Assembly: GCF_026151205.1 (NCBI RefSeq)
Contig: NC_087075.1
Span: 8,919,303-8,979,302 of the forward strand
Reading direction: 5' to 3'
Source: Bolinopsis microptera
Taxonomy: Eukaryota > Ctenophora > Tentaculata > Lobata > Bolinopsidae
DNA: 60,000 bases
Shown: one piece after another, positions 42,643-53,100 of the stretch
How the letters are laid out: every line of letters begins with the position of its first letter
Position numbering within the stretch: position 1 is the stretch's first letter
Translations under genes and position numbers: made by a program
The notes under the pieces: model-generated
Seen by the model: the letters and a program-made list of their open reading frames with translations, nothing else
Databases searched by the model: none
Told to the model about the DNA's origin: nothing

Positions 42643-44730
42643 TCAACATTTGAATCCCAATAGAGGTGTGCTTGAGGTATCTTTGTTTGTCTTGAAGGTT
42701 AAATCGCCAAATCGGCTATGAGCATAACGCTCCGACTCTGTGATAATTTGGGTTAACAAACTGTTTTCGGGGTCATCTACAAGTTTCTCGAAAATTTCAT
42801 GAGGTAGCAAACCACCGAAATCTTGGATCAGTTTTGATCTATTAGCAATAACCTTCTCACTATATGATTGGCGAGGTGAAAGATTTGGAGCTTGAGCAGA
42901 GTCGGCAACCCACTTACACGAGTTATTAATCTTCGGGCAGAGTCCTAAAAGTTTATTGATCTTCTCAGATGTATGTGTTGATGTGTCTTCGACAATATTT
43001 TGAACTTCTGATCGAAAAGCGACTATGTCTGGATACTTATTATTAATAGCATCAGTTGAACTTCGTGTAATAGGGGCAGGGTTCGTCAATTGTTCTGTGT
43101 CCAATTCATTATCTGACTCTTCTCCTACAAAATGTAGCTCATAGGTTCCAGCAGTATCTTTTACCGCAGACAAGGGGAGATTGTCACCATCATTGTCATC
43201 GATCATTTCCGTATCACTCTCAACACCATCCGGAGGAAGGATGACAACATCTATCTCATTCGAAGACACTGTGGTTGCCAGCTCTAGAGCTTCGTCCAGC
43301 GTTCTCAAGTTATTATGCAAAGAAGTTTGTTCTTCTCGAACATTAATACGGACATTTTTCTGTTTCTTCGCTTTATTTTTGGTCTTCGTGTTGCTTCGAG
43401 CTGATTGTCTGGATCCTGTTAACTCCTTCACATCTTTTTCTAGAATTTCTCTCTCAACTTCAGCCATCTTCTTTGATTTTGGGGATTTAGTCGATCTTGA
43501 AGGATCCACTTTTTCACCCGGTTGTTCCACGTCTTCCAGAGCGGCCTCTACTTCAATGTACTCTTTCTTAATGTTTACAATCCTAGATCTTGTAACTGGT
43601 TTCCGATGTATGTTTACTATTGAATTCTGACATGATTGGCTGCCATCAGCAATCTGCTGTTCCAACGTAAGATTCCTTTCCTCTTGTAGTCTATGCATTT
43701 CCTCAGCTGCGTTGTTCTGCTCCTCTAGAATTGTCTCAGCCTCTGCTACTCTCTTCTGTTCCTCTAGAACTCGCTCAGCTTCTGCAAATCTCTTCTGCTC
43801 CTCTAGAATTGTCTCAACCTCTGCTACTCTCTTCTGTTCCTCTAGAACTCTCTCAGCTTCTGCTACTCTCTTCTGTTCCTCTAGAACTCGCTCAACCTCT
43901 GCTACTCTCTTCTGTTCCTCTAGAACTCTCTCAGCTTCTGCTACTCTGTTCTGTTCCTCTAGAACTCTCTCAGCTTCTGCTACTCTCTTCTGTTCCTCTA
44001 GAACTCTCTCAGCTTCTGCTACTCTCTTCTGTTCCTCTAGAACTCTCTCAACCTCTGTTACTCTCTTCTGTTCCTCTAGAACTCTCTCAGCTTCTGCTAC
44101 TCTGTTCTGTTCCTCTAGAACTCTATCAGCTTCTGCTACTCTGTTCTGTTCCTCTAGAACTCTCTCAGCTTCTGCTACTCTCTTCTGTTCCTCTAGAGCT
44201 CTCTCAGCTTCTGCTACTCTCTTCTGTTCCTCTAGAACTCTCTCAGCTTCTGCTACTCTGTTCTGTTCCTCTAGAACTCTATCAGCTTCTGCTACTCTGT
44301 TCTGTTCCTCTAGAACTCTCTCAGCTTCTGCTACTCTCTTCTGTTCCTCTAGAGCTCTCTCAGCTTCTGCTACTCTCTTCTGTTCCTCTAGAACTCTCTC
44401 AGCTTCTGCTACTCTCTTCTGTTCCTCTAGAACTCTCTCAGCTTCTGCCACTCTCTTCTGTTCCTCTAGAACTCTCTCAGCTTCTGCTACTCCCTTCTCA
44501 TTCTCACCATTTTCGGTATTCTTTAAGTTGTGAAAAGCTTCTGGGAGCTTTAGGGTTTGTTTGTGGACATCTAGCATTCTCTTACATTCCACAAACTGAA
44601 TCTTGATCCCTCCTGATCCTCCTCTATAAATCTTCAGTACTCGAGCCGGCTCCCACTGTCTCCCCCATTCTTTGTAAACAAGATCGCCTACGTCGAATTT
44701 ATGGTCCTGGTGTAGTTGAGTATTAGCCAT
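42643..44730 (-). CDS. Tudor/chromo-like and coiled-coil protein ending in a piggyBac N-terminal segment
   Basis: The 695-residue frame starts at ATG 44730. Residues 8-65 (FDVGDLVYKEWGRQWEPARV, IKIQFVE) resemble a small SH3-like barrel of Tudor or chromo type. About residues 80-335 are 19-20 tandem copies of RVAEAERVLEEQK, a 13-residue charged coiled coil encoded by a 39-bp repeat. A basic linker with nuclear-signal-like KTKNKAKKQKN follows, then an acidic stretch. The last 60 residues (HEIFEKLVDDPENSLLTQII and SERYAHSRFGDLTF) fit the start of the piggyBac transposase domain. The frame then ends, 8 bases before the transposase frame. I infer one original gene with a small deletion and frame change. 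The plus-strand frames over the repeat are shadows. Confidence 0.75.
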   Translation of the reverse strand: MANTQLHQDHKFDVGDLVYKEWGRQWEPARVLKIYRGGSGGIKIQFVECKRMLDVHKQTLKLPEAFHNLKNTENGENEKGVAEAERVLEEQKRVAEAERVLEEQKRVAEAERVLEEQKRVAEAERALEEQKRVAEAERVLEEQNRVAEADRVLEEQNRVAEAERVLEEQKRVAEAERALEEQKRVAEAERVLEEQNRVAEADRVLEEQNRVAEAERVLEEQKRVTEVERVLEEQKRVAEAERVLEEQKRVAEAERVLEEQNRVAEAERVLEEQKRVAEVERVLEEQKRVAEAERVLEEQKRVAEVETILEEQKRFAEAERVLEEQKRVAEAETILEEQNNAAEEMHRLQEERNLTLEQQIADGSQSCQNSIVNIHRKPVTRSRIVNIKKEYIEVEAALEDVEQPGEKVDPSRSTKSPKSKKMAEVEREILEKDVKELTGSRQSARSNTKTKNKAKKQKNVRINVREEQTSLHNNLRTLDEALELATTVSSNEIDVVILPPDGVESDTEMIDDNDGDNLPLSAVKDTAGTYELHFVGEESDNELDTEQLTNPAPITRSSTDAINNKYPDIVAFRSEVQNIVEDTSTHTSEKINKLLGLCPKINNSCKWVADSAQAPNLSPRQSYSEKVIANRSKLIQDFGGLLPHEIFEKLVDDPENSLLTQIITESERYAHSRFGDLTFKTNKDTSSTPLLGFKC

Positions 44731-45855
44731 TTAATAAATAAGTTCATCAATGTGAAAATGCCTATAATTGGATTGTATCTCATGATGACAGATGTAGAGA
44801 AGTAATATTATATAGCATAACAGTAGTGTATAACACACCAGGGTCGCATCTTTCTCAGGGCTCCTCTTTCTCCTGATCCTCCTCCTTTTCGCTGTATCTG
44901 ACAAATCCATGTACACGTCCTGTTCTTAGCTAAGAAATGAACTAAGAATATACTAAGAAAAGAAAAATTACAATAAGAAAAGAAAATACTAAGCTAAGAA
45001 ATGTTAGTCAATAAACCAGCAAATGGCGTTACAACAAAATCGATATTTCATGCCCCACGGAGAGCACTGCTGACAGTCTAATAAATTGAGACCGAAGTTT
45101 ATTATAAACTGCACCAAATGAAACTGAAAGCTTATAATATAAAGACGTAATAAATATAAATGATATCGGATTAACACATTGCATAAGGAGACCTCACACT
45201 ATAATTACATGAAGTGATAGTCAACTGTGAAATTATGCCAGTGCTGGCGAATCAGAGCGGAAAATTTCTGTTGTGACTTCCGTTCTGATTCAGAACAATT
45301 TACCTCCCATGACAGTCTTACCGGCATTAATTAAGCCAGCAGACATTGTGTAGTCTATATAATTATAAACCTGTACTTTTAAAAGTACATTTTTCGTGAA
45401 ACCTGTCCTTTTAAAAGTACATCATACAAAGATAATGAACTTTTAAAAGTACGTACTTTTAAAAGTACATCACTGTCTAGAATGATGTACTTTTAAAAGT
45501 ACACCCAATTTACATCTCAATTAGAGGCAATTTATGATTTTTATGTCGCTCCACATTATTGCCTATTTATTGCATAATCGTTTAGGCAATATTAAAAAAC
45601 CAAATTTGGGATCCATCAAAGTTGGAGAATTGGCTGGTGGTACCGAAAATTTACCATTTTTGAAAGTACCATTTTTGACCACCTTTGCCAACATCCTATA
45701 AATCTCTTGCTTTTGTTAACCATCTGGTCAGGGTGCTAAAATAATCAGCAGACCTTTTTTAACCTAATGCAAAAAACTGCATCAAAAAATATTTGTCACG
45801 AGACAAGTTAGGTCACTGTTTATGAACCGTACTTTTAAAAGTACCGTGGAAGAAT
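44731..45855. other. Right part of the piggyBac element and flank of the zinc-finger gene
   Basis: Non-coding. It includes the right palindrome cluster (45372-45503) and a solo GTACTTTTAAAAGTAC at 45829-45845, just before the zinc-finger ATG. Confidence 0.5.
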
Positions 45856-46669
45856 ATGACATCAGACAAGTTGGGTGATCTGACGACTTCTCCTGTTGGG
45901 AAATCATTTAAATGTGATGTTTGTTCCTTTACCTCCTCCTCCAAGTCATCTCTGATGTGTCATGGTAGAACACATGCTAAAGAAAAGGCTTTTAAATGTA
46001 ACTATTGTTTATACACTTGTACTGAGAAGAGTATTCTTGTAAAACATAGGCGTGTTCATACGGGAGAGAAACCCTACAAGTGCAGTCAATGTTCATATTC
46101 GTGTGTGCGAAAATGTAATTTCATAAGACATAACTGGACTCACTCGGGAGAAAAACCATTCAAGTGCAAGGAATGTTCATATTCTTGTGCTCGGAAAGAT
46201 CATCTCACAGGTCATGTCAGGACTCACACGGTAGAGAAACCCTACAAGTGCAAGGAATGTTCATATTCTTGTGCTCGGAAAGATTATCTCACAAGTCATA
46301 ACAGGACTCACACGGGAGAGAAACCCTACAAGTGCATGCAGTCAATGTTCTTTTTCTAATGCTCGAAAATGTGTTTTCATAAGACATAAGAGGACTCACT
46401 CGGGAGAAAAACCATTCAAGTGCAAGGAATGTTCATTTTCTTGTGCTCGGAAAGATAATCTCACACGTCATAACAGGACTCACATAGGAGAGAAACTCTA
46501 CAAGTGCAAGGAATGTTCATTTTCTTGTGCTCGGAAAGATAATCTCACAAGTCATAACAGGACTTACACAGGAGAGAAACCCTACAAGTGCAAGGAATGT
46601 TCATTTTCTAGTGTTAAAAAAAGTCACCTCACAATTCATAAGAAAAGTCACGTGGAAGAGAACCAGTAA
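45856..46669 (+). pseudogene. C2H2 zinc-finger gene broken by a 4-bp duplication
   Basis: The frame from ATG 45856 encodes five C2H2 fingers with TGEKPYKC-type linkers, then meets TGCATGCA at 46333-46340. The sister finger at about 46080 has one TGCA, so four bases were duplicated here. The first frame then ends at 46359. The second frame continues with the rest of finger 6 and fingers 7-9 to the stop at 46667-46669. Finger 8 has Tyr in place of its last His. Finger cores are very alike (CSYSCARKD, CSFSCARKD), showing recent internal duplication. Proteins of this type bind DNA. The break is either a true null allele or an assembly error. Confidence 0.88.
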
Positions 46670-47111
46670 TTGCAAGCACTCTTTATATTCAATCCATATC
46701 TTAAATTATGTCTTGTGAAATTCGATGTTTTAAAACAAATAATTGCAATGTTAAAGTATTATCGTTTTATAACTAATGAAATAATTGCAATGTTAAAGTA
46801 TTATCGTTTTATAACTGATCAAGAAATTGTGAAGGCCCGATTTTTACGTTTCAGAAGTATTTTTCTTCCCGGTTCTCCTGCCAAAATTTGCTAACAGCCT
46901 CCTGGAATCCTGGAATCCCCCACAGGAAGTTGGACAACAATAATATCAAATCTAACATCACCTTGAATTTCTGATTAAAATTTGTTTAAAAACACGAATT
47001 TATATTATGATTTAGTTACAGTGAAACGTTGCATATTTTCTTTAATCTGAAAAAAAAACGTCTCTCTTGATCGTATTTACGTACGAAGATTTTAAACGCT
47101 AAAAAGTCCCC
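46670..47111. other. Intergenic region right of the zinc-finger gene
   Basis: Contains a direct repeat of ATTGCAATGTTAAAGTATTA (46742 and 46782). No gene is seen. Confidence 0.45.
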
Positions 47112-47556
47112 CTACCTAACAGTACAGGATGTTATAAATACTAACACTTCCTAACAGTACATGATGTTATATAAATACTAACACTACCTGACAGTACAGG
47201 ATGTTATTTAAAATACTAGCACTACCTGACAGTACAGGATGTTATAAATACTAACACTACCTGACAGTACAGGATGTTATAAATACTAACACTACCTAAC
47301 AGTACAGGATGTTATAAATACTAACACTACCTAACAGTACAGGATGTTATAAATACTAACACTACCTAACAGTATATGATGTTATAAATACTAACACTTC
47401 CTAACAGTACAGGATGTTAATAATACTAACACTTCCTAACAGTATATGATGTTATAAATACTAACACTACCTAACAATACAGGATGTTATAAATACTAAC
47501 ACTACCTGACAGTACAGGATGTTATAAATACTAACACTTCCTAACAGTACAGGATG
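47112..47556 (+). repeat. 35-bp minisatellite ending at the RRS1 start codon
   Basis: About 12-13 copies of a 35-base unit, core CTAACAGTACAGGATGTTAT with AAATACTAACACTAC. Most units contain ATG TTA TAA. The last unit supplies the RRS1 ATG at 47554 inside the same CAGGATGTTA segment. Confidence 0.95.
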
Positions 47557-49665
47557 TTAGCCACGTCCCTTGCAACCCAGGATGCTCCTATGGTAGTCAG
47601 CACTATAAATGTGGACGAGTTGTTAAAGTCTACGGGGAGATCCATCCAGGTAAACGTGATCTTGTAATGCTTTATTTGTATAATGTATTCCTAATTATCT
47701 TCCTACCATTTAAACCAAAGAACCCAGTTTATTTTCATAACAATACCGATTTCCTGTGGGTATATCCTAGCTGCAGTGATTTATTAACATCTCTTCTTCT
47801 GTTCAGGTTGACAAAGAAGTCCCGTTGACACTGGATGTAGGAAATCTCACTGCGTTCGACATGGCTCCTGTTGAGATGGCAACGTTAGGGCAAGGAAAAG
47901 CTAGAGATGCTTACCTTCTGGTGCGTGGTATATTTAGTCTTATAGTTATATGCTTACCTTTTGCATTGGTACGTGGTATATTTAGTCTTATATACTCTAT
48001 TCTATTGCTCATTTTGCCATCGATGTATTTATTGTATCTTTCTATAGTTCTATTGTATTATCAGTTTCTCAAGGAGATCAAATCACACCATTTCACTATC
48101 AGAATATCACTAAATCACGCTATTTCACTATCAGAATATCACTAAATCACGCTATTTCACTATCAGAATATCACAATATCACAATATCACACAACATGAC
48201 ATTTTCAGAAGCTAACAAGAGAAAACACCCAACTTCTCTTCAACTCCCTCTTCTCCCTACCCACCTCCACAGTAGAGAAAGTGAAATGTGTCCAGTTACC
48301 TGCTCCCACTACGAAACTACCCCGAGAGAAGCCCATCCCTAAACCTAAACTACCAACTAAATGGGAGGCCTTCGCTAAGAGCAAGGGTTAGTCGTCTTAT
48401 CTTATAATTATTATCTTATTTAATTACCTCTTCGTGATGTAGTTTATCTTGGTTTTTATAATGCTTTATAGATTCGGTTTTGTGATAAGTACACACAGAT
48501 CAACCAGTACCGGTGGTTGTTGTGATAAGTACACACAGATGTACCAGTACCGGTGGTTGTTGAGTTGTTAAACCCCTTTTACAGGTATTCTCAAGAAAAA
48601 GAGAGGCAGGATGCTATACGATGAGGTTGCTGAGGAGTGGAAACCGAGGTTTGGTTACAACAAGGCGGGAGGTGACAAGGAACAAAACTGGGTGGTCGAG
48701 GTTAGGCAATGTGTATTGTGTACTTGTTGTGTACTTTTTGTGTACTTTTTGTGTACTTTTTGTGTACTTTTTGTGTACTTTGGTGTACTTTTTTTGTGAA
48801 CTTTTTAAATTTTAGATAGAAAAAAGTGGAGAAGTGTTTACTGATTACTGTTTAGTGTACATTATAATTTTAGATGGAAAAGGGAAGGGCGAAAACCGGG
48901 GAGTATGGGACATGGGTGATTTAAAAATTAGAACACAATAACAATCTGCATTTGGGGGTGGGGGTTACAATAAGTAGGGGTACCAAGTAGCCAGGTAGAC
49001 CAGTTGATTAAGCTGGTAGTAGCGTGGTATATAATACATTATATACATATATACATTATACATTATATATAATACATTAGTGGTATATAATATGTATTCA
49101 CTTCTCATCTGGGTTTTCTTTGTATTTATTTGACATTACATTCTCCCAGGTACCCGGAAATGGAGACCCTTACAAAGACTGGCTGGGTGACAAAGAGGAT
49201 AAAACAAAGGAGAAGGTCGCTAAAAACGAGTTCCAACGCCTTCAAAACATCTCCAAACAAATTAAAGTACAATCAGAATCAATCAACCAAACTGTTAAAC
49301 AAGCTAATATATCAACCGCATCCCTCGGCAAATTCCAAGAAAAATCAAAAGACGAAAAAAAAGCAAAAGCGAAAGGAAAACACAAGAAATTCGACCCAGT
49401 CTCGGGTAACACCGCCTCCGAAAAAGAGAAATCCCTAGCTCTCATCAACAAGATAGCCAGTGGTGGTGTTTCTGTGAACAAAGAAAAAGCAGCCAACAAG
49501 GAACTGGGAGCGACGATAAAGAGAAGTAGAGAAGCAGAGAGGGAGAACAGAACGAACAAAAGGAGGAGCAAGATGGGGGTTAAAGCTCAGACCAACCACT
49601 TTGATATGAAGAAGAGGGAGGTTTCAGGTCCGGGAAAAGAGAGGAAGAAGCGACATCAAATCTAG
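47554..49665 (+). CDS. RRS1: Ribosome biogenesis regulatory protein RRS1
   Basis: Five exons, 47554-47649, 47807-47920, 48209-48386, 48585-48700 and 49150-49665, keep frame to give 339 residues (human 365). Landmarks are LDVGNLTAFD (about 46-55), LTRENTQLLFNSLFSLP, the near-invariant LPREKPIPKPK-P-KWEAFAKSKGI, MLYDEVAEEWKPRFGYN and VPGNGDPYKDWL. A Lys/Arg-rich tail of about 120 residues ends the protein. RRS1 works with RPF2 in the nucleolus to place the 5S RNP in the pre-60S subunit. The ATG lies in the last unit of the upstream minisatellite. A later ATG at 47591 (APMVVS) is a possible alternative that loses only 12 residues. Confidence 0.95.
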
Positions 49666-50115
49666 TATTTAAATGGAACCACCCCATGTTTGGTCTTATT
49701 TTAGCTGATGTTGATGGAGCTGGAGGCGATGGGACTCTGTTTAGGTTTTATTACGATGGGATCATGCACCAGTGAGATGACGCCTGTTATAAATACTGTG
49801 ATTATGACGGGTTTTCAGTGCACTGTAATTTATTAACTTTTTTTTCCGATTTAATCATGAAAACCAACCGCGACATGTTGAATATAACAATTTTACTTTA
49901 TTCAAACTATTTGTTTTATTGGTCTGTTTCACTATGTATCTGAAATTCTCTCTAAGAATCCTAGGCTGAAAGATAATTTTTTCGAATCATTCACGACTAT
50001 CGATCAGCGACAGTGCGACTTAAAAAATGTTCTCTGCTCAAAAACTTACATCAATTTTTACCGAAAACTTAATTAAAATAAACTACTTATGTAAGCCAGG
50101 GCCAGGGTTTTAAAA
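49666..50115. other. Intergenic region between RRS1 and DDX19
   Basis: 450 bases containing the RRS1 3' end and the DDX19 promoter. No further gene is seen. Confidence 0.5.
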
Positions 50116-53100
50116 ATGGCGGACTGGGCCAACCTATTAGAGGAAACAGATGTGGCGATAGCGAAGGAGGTAGATAAGATACACATCACAGAAGACAGTA
50201 ACAAGTCAGAGGAACCAACACCCCCTGCCCCTGCAGCTGCTGCTGTTGCTGCTGCTGCTGTTGCTACAGAGAACACACCTGAAAATCCCTCTGAGGACCC
50301 TGGTCAGTTTTTTTGCCTGTTTAAAATATTCTAATATTTCATCCACCTTTGAGCGAAAATTTTGTCGATAACTTAGCGTGAATTAAAAATTAAAAATCAA
50401 ATTTCCATTCGATAACCCCTTAACTCTTTAACTGTTCAGAGAAGTTGAAAGCAGAGAAGTTTGCCTGTTTTTTTTTCTGTTAATATTTCATCCAATATTT
50501 TAGCGAACATATTGTTAATAACTTTATAATTTAAAATTAATCCTGATTTCCATTCAATACTCCTTCAACTGTTCAGAGAAGTTGAAAGCAGAGAACTCCT
50601 TCTTTACAAAAGTATTGCGGAGTCAGCTAGTTGAGTCGAAAACGGAAGTAGAGATCCAGCAGCGGGACCCTAACTCACCCCTATACTCTGTAAAAACATT
50701 TGAGGAGCTCAAACTGTGAGATCTTAATAAGTTTTAATGATTTACTTTTTAGAAGGTTTATTAAACCAAGTGATATTATACAGTAAATTAAGTCAATTAA
50801 AAGCGTTTAGTTCTGGCAATTTTCCATATCCCACAATATTGACCCGTTCTACAAAATCACAATTACATAATCTATGTGCATGCCCTTCCTATTGAGGTAT
50901 AATTCCCTTAACGAAGATAATGTCACTCCAGGAAGACATCTCTGTTAGAGGGTGTATATGGTATGGGGTTCAACAAGCCTAGTAAGATTCAGGAGACAGC
51001 TCTTCCCATGCTCATGTGTGATCCGTAAGTTAGTTTTTACAAAATTCCATTCTTATTTTATTTTACTGTTTAGTTTGATCTTGAACCTGAGATTCTCTGT
51101 TCGGGGAGAATGACCGGCATGTTGATTCGTCAGAATACGTCAAATATGGCCTCATTATGACGGGGATAATGACATTTTTGATAAGATTGAAGTAAAAGTT
51201 GATAAAATATTATTCAAATACATATTCTGCAGATACATGAGCCCGAACATTCTAAAAGGTCTATAAATAAATCAACTTTTCAATAAAACTGGCACTCAAC
51301 ACGTAAATGAATTAATAAAACCTTCATACTGCGACAGAAAAGCAATAAAATTCTACTTCATGGATTTATTAAAAGTTAGACCTGTTCTCGGAGGATATAT
51401 TGCTCTCATTTCCCCTTAAACTCAATCCTTGCTTTGTAACTGCCTTGTAACTGCCTTGATACCGTTACTTTGTCATTAAATATATTATTTTGTGATGGTA
51501 AAGTTGTTTTAAGTTTACTTTTATTATTCAACTCTAAGACTCATTTGAAATAGTTTGAAACCATACCCCTGTATAATTGCTGATCTTTGTGCCTCGACTA
51601 TCCCCTGTTAACAAGTACCTGTTACTCTTTATAAACTACCAGTCCCTACCACCACTAAATACCCACAGTCTAATGACAAATGGACGATAAGGGGCAGCGG
51701 TTCATCTCCCTCTGTGTTTACACAATCGCAGCATTTGTAGTCCTGCTCATCCTATTTCGTTGTTGGTACTTCATAAAGTCACGGGGCAGCCAGCGGACCG
51801 AGCCCCAGGCGGTGGAGTTGGAGAAGGAGAGGGGGAGGGGTACCACGGAGGGCGATAGGAAGAGTACTGGCAACTTTAAGGAGCCTCTCGTTATTTAGAG
51901 GTGGGGTGTGCAGGGTTGGGGGTGGGGGTTGGGGACAGGTAAATGGGACTTTGCAGTGGAGTATGAAATTCAGATGTGAACTATACTAAGGAATATAAGA
52001 ATCAGGATAGAATTTTACATACCTTGGTCCTTGAAAAACCCCTTATTCTGGAGACTACGTTAATTAATAATTAATTAAAGTCAAATTTTATTCAGCAGTT
52101 TATCAGTAAATATTTCAGGCCCCAGAACATGATTGCTCAGTCACAAAGTGGGACAGGGAAAACAGCAGCTTTCGTTCTGGCTACTTTATCCAGGATAGAT
52201 GAGGCTGCTAAATATCCACAGGTAATGATATTTTGATTTTGTGGGTTCGAAAATAGGCAAAAGGTTGAAGTAACGTTTTGCTCATAAATTAGCCTGATTA
52301 TTTCTCAATACTTTTCCTTTAGTTTGAGGAATGAAATAAACAATTCAGTGCCATGGGCTGTACATTTTTAGTCACAAGGCATTTTGCTGCGTGTAACGTG
52401 TAAACCGTTTTATTATCACTCAAAAGAATCCTCCCAAAATCTCAGGCTCTAATTTTAGCACCAACGTACGAGCTAGCATTACAAATCGGGGAAGTGTTAC
52501 AGAGGATGGCATCCAGAACAGAGATAGTGGTGGAACATGCTATCAGAGGCAAAAGATGTAAGTTTAAGAAATGTGTCGTAACTTGGCCATGCTGGCGCAG
52601 TGGCAAATTAGCGGGTAAATTCACGTATACGTAACGCGCGCAGACACAAAAACACGACAAGCCTCTAAATCTTCACATTTTTGATTTCGCGCGAGTTGAA
52701 TGAACCGCACGCGACGGCGTTTCGTAACTCCCAAATAAGTAACTAAATGTTCATCTGTTCATAAAGTGGTGTTCATCTGTTCATAAAGTGGTATATAAAG
52801 TGGAAATATTATATAATATGTCGAGGCAAAAAGGATAAAACTATGCAGAAGTTTATTTAAGAACTGAGACCAAGTTGAAACGTGGGATACATATTGCAGT
52901 CAAGAGAAGGATGCTTTTTAAGCAAATTGTGAAACTATCAATGTGACAAAGCTCCTGACCAATTTTGTGGCACCTTCATCTAACATATTGGACAGAGAAA
53001 TCAGACGCTTCTGACTGTTTTTCTGTAATTCGGATCTCTGCCTCAAGAAGCCGTCGATAGTTGTAGAAAACTGTACGATAAGATATCAACCTAGCTGTTT

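Larger units (their letters stand above)
41073..45503 (-). mobile_element. piggyBac-family DNA transposon with palindrome clusters at both ends
   Basis: The two minus-strand frames at 41448-42635 and 42643-44730 are flanked by clusters of GTACTTTTAAAAGTAC: left at 41073-41235, right at 45372-45503. The 24-base context around the palindrome on the left is the inverse of that on the right: ATGTAC...GTACGGGTTT against AAACCTGTAC...GTACAT. This is what terminal or subterminal inverted repeats would give. The palindrome contains TTAA, the target of piggyBac enzymes. Exact ends cannot be fixed. A further solo palindrome lies at 45829-45845. Confidence 0.6.

Noticed and set aside
43712-44606. Two plus-strand frames of Ser/Leu repeats
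   Set aside because: Antisense of the 39-bp coiled-coil repeat, which is open in several frames.
52582-52625. tRNA-like A box (CTGGCGCAGTGG) in DDX19 intron 5
   Set aside because: No B box or tail found; too short to call a SINE.
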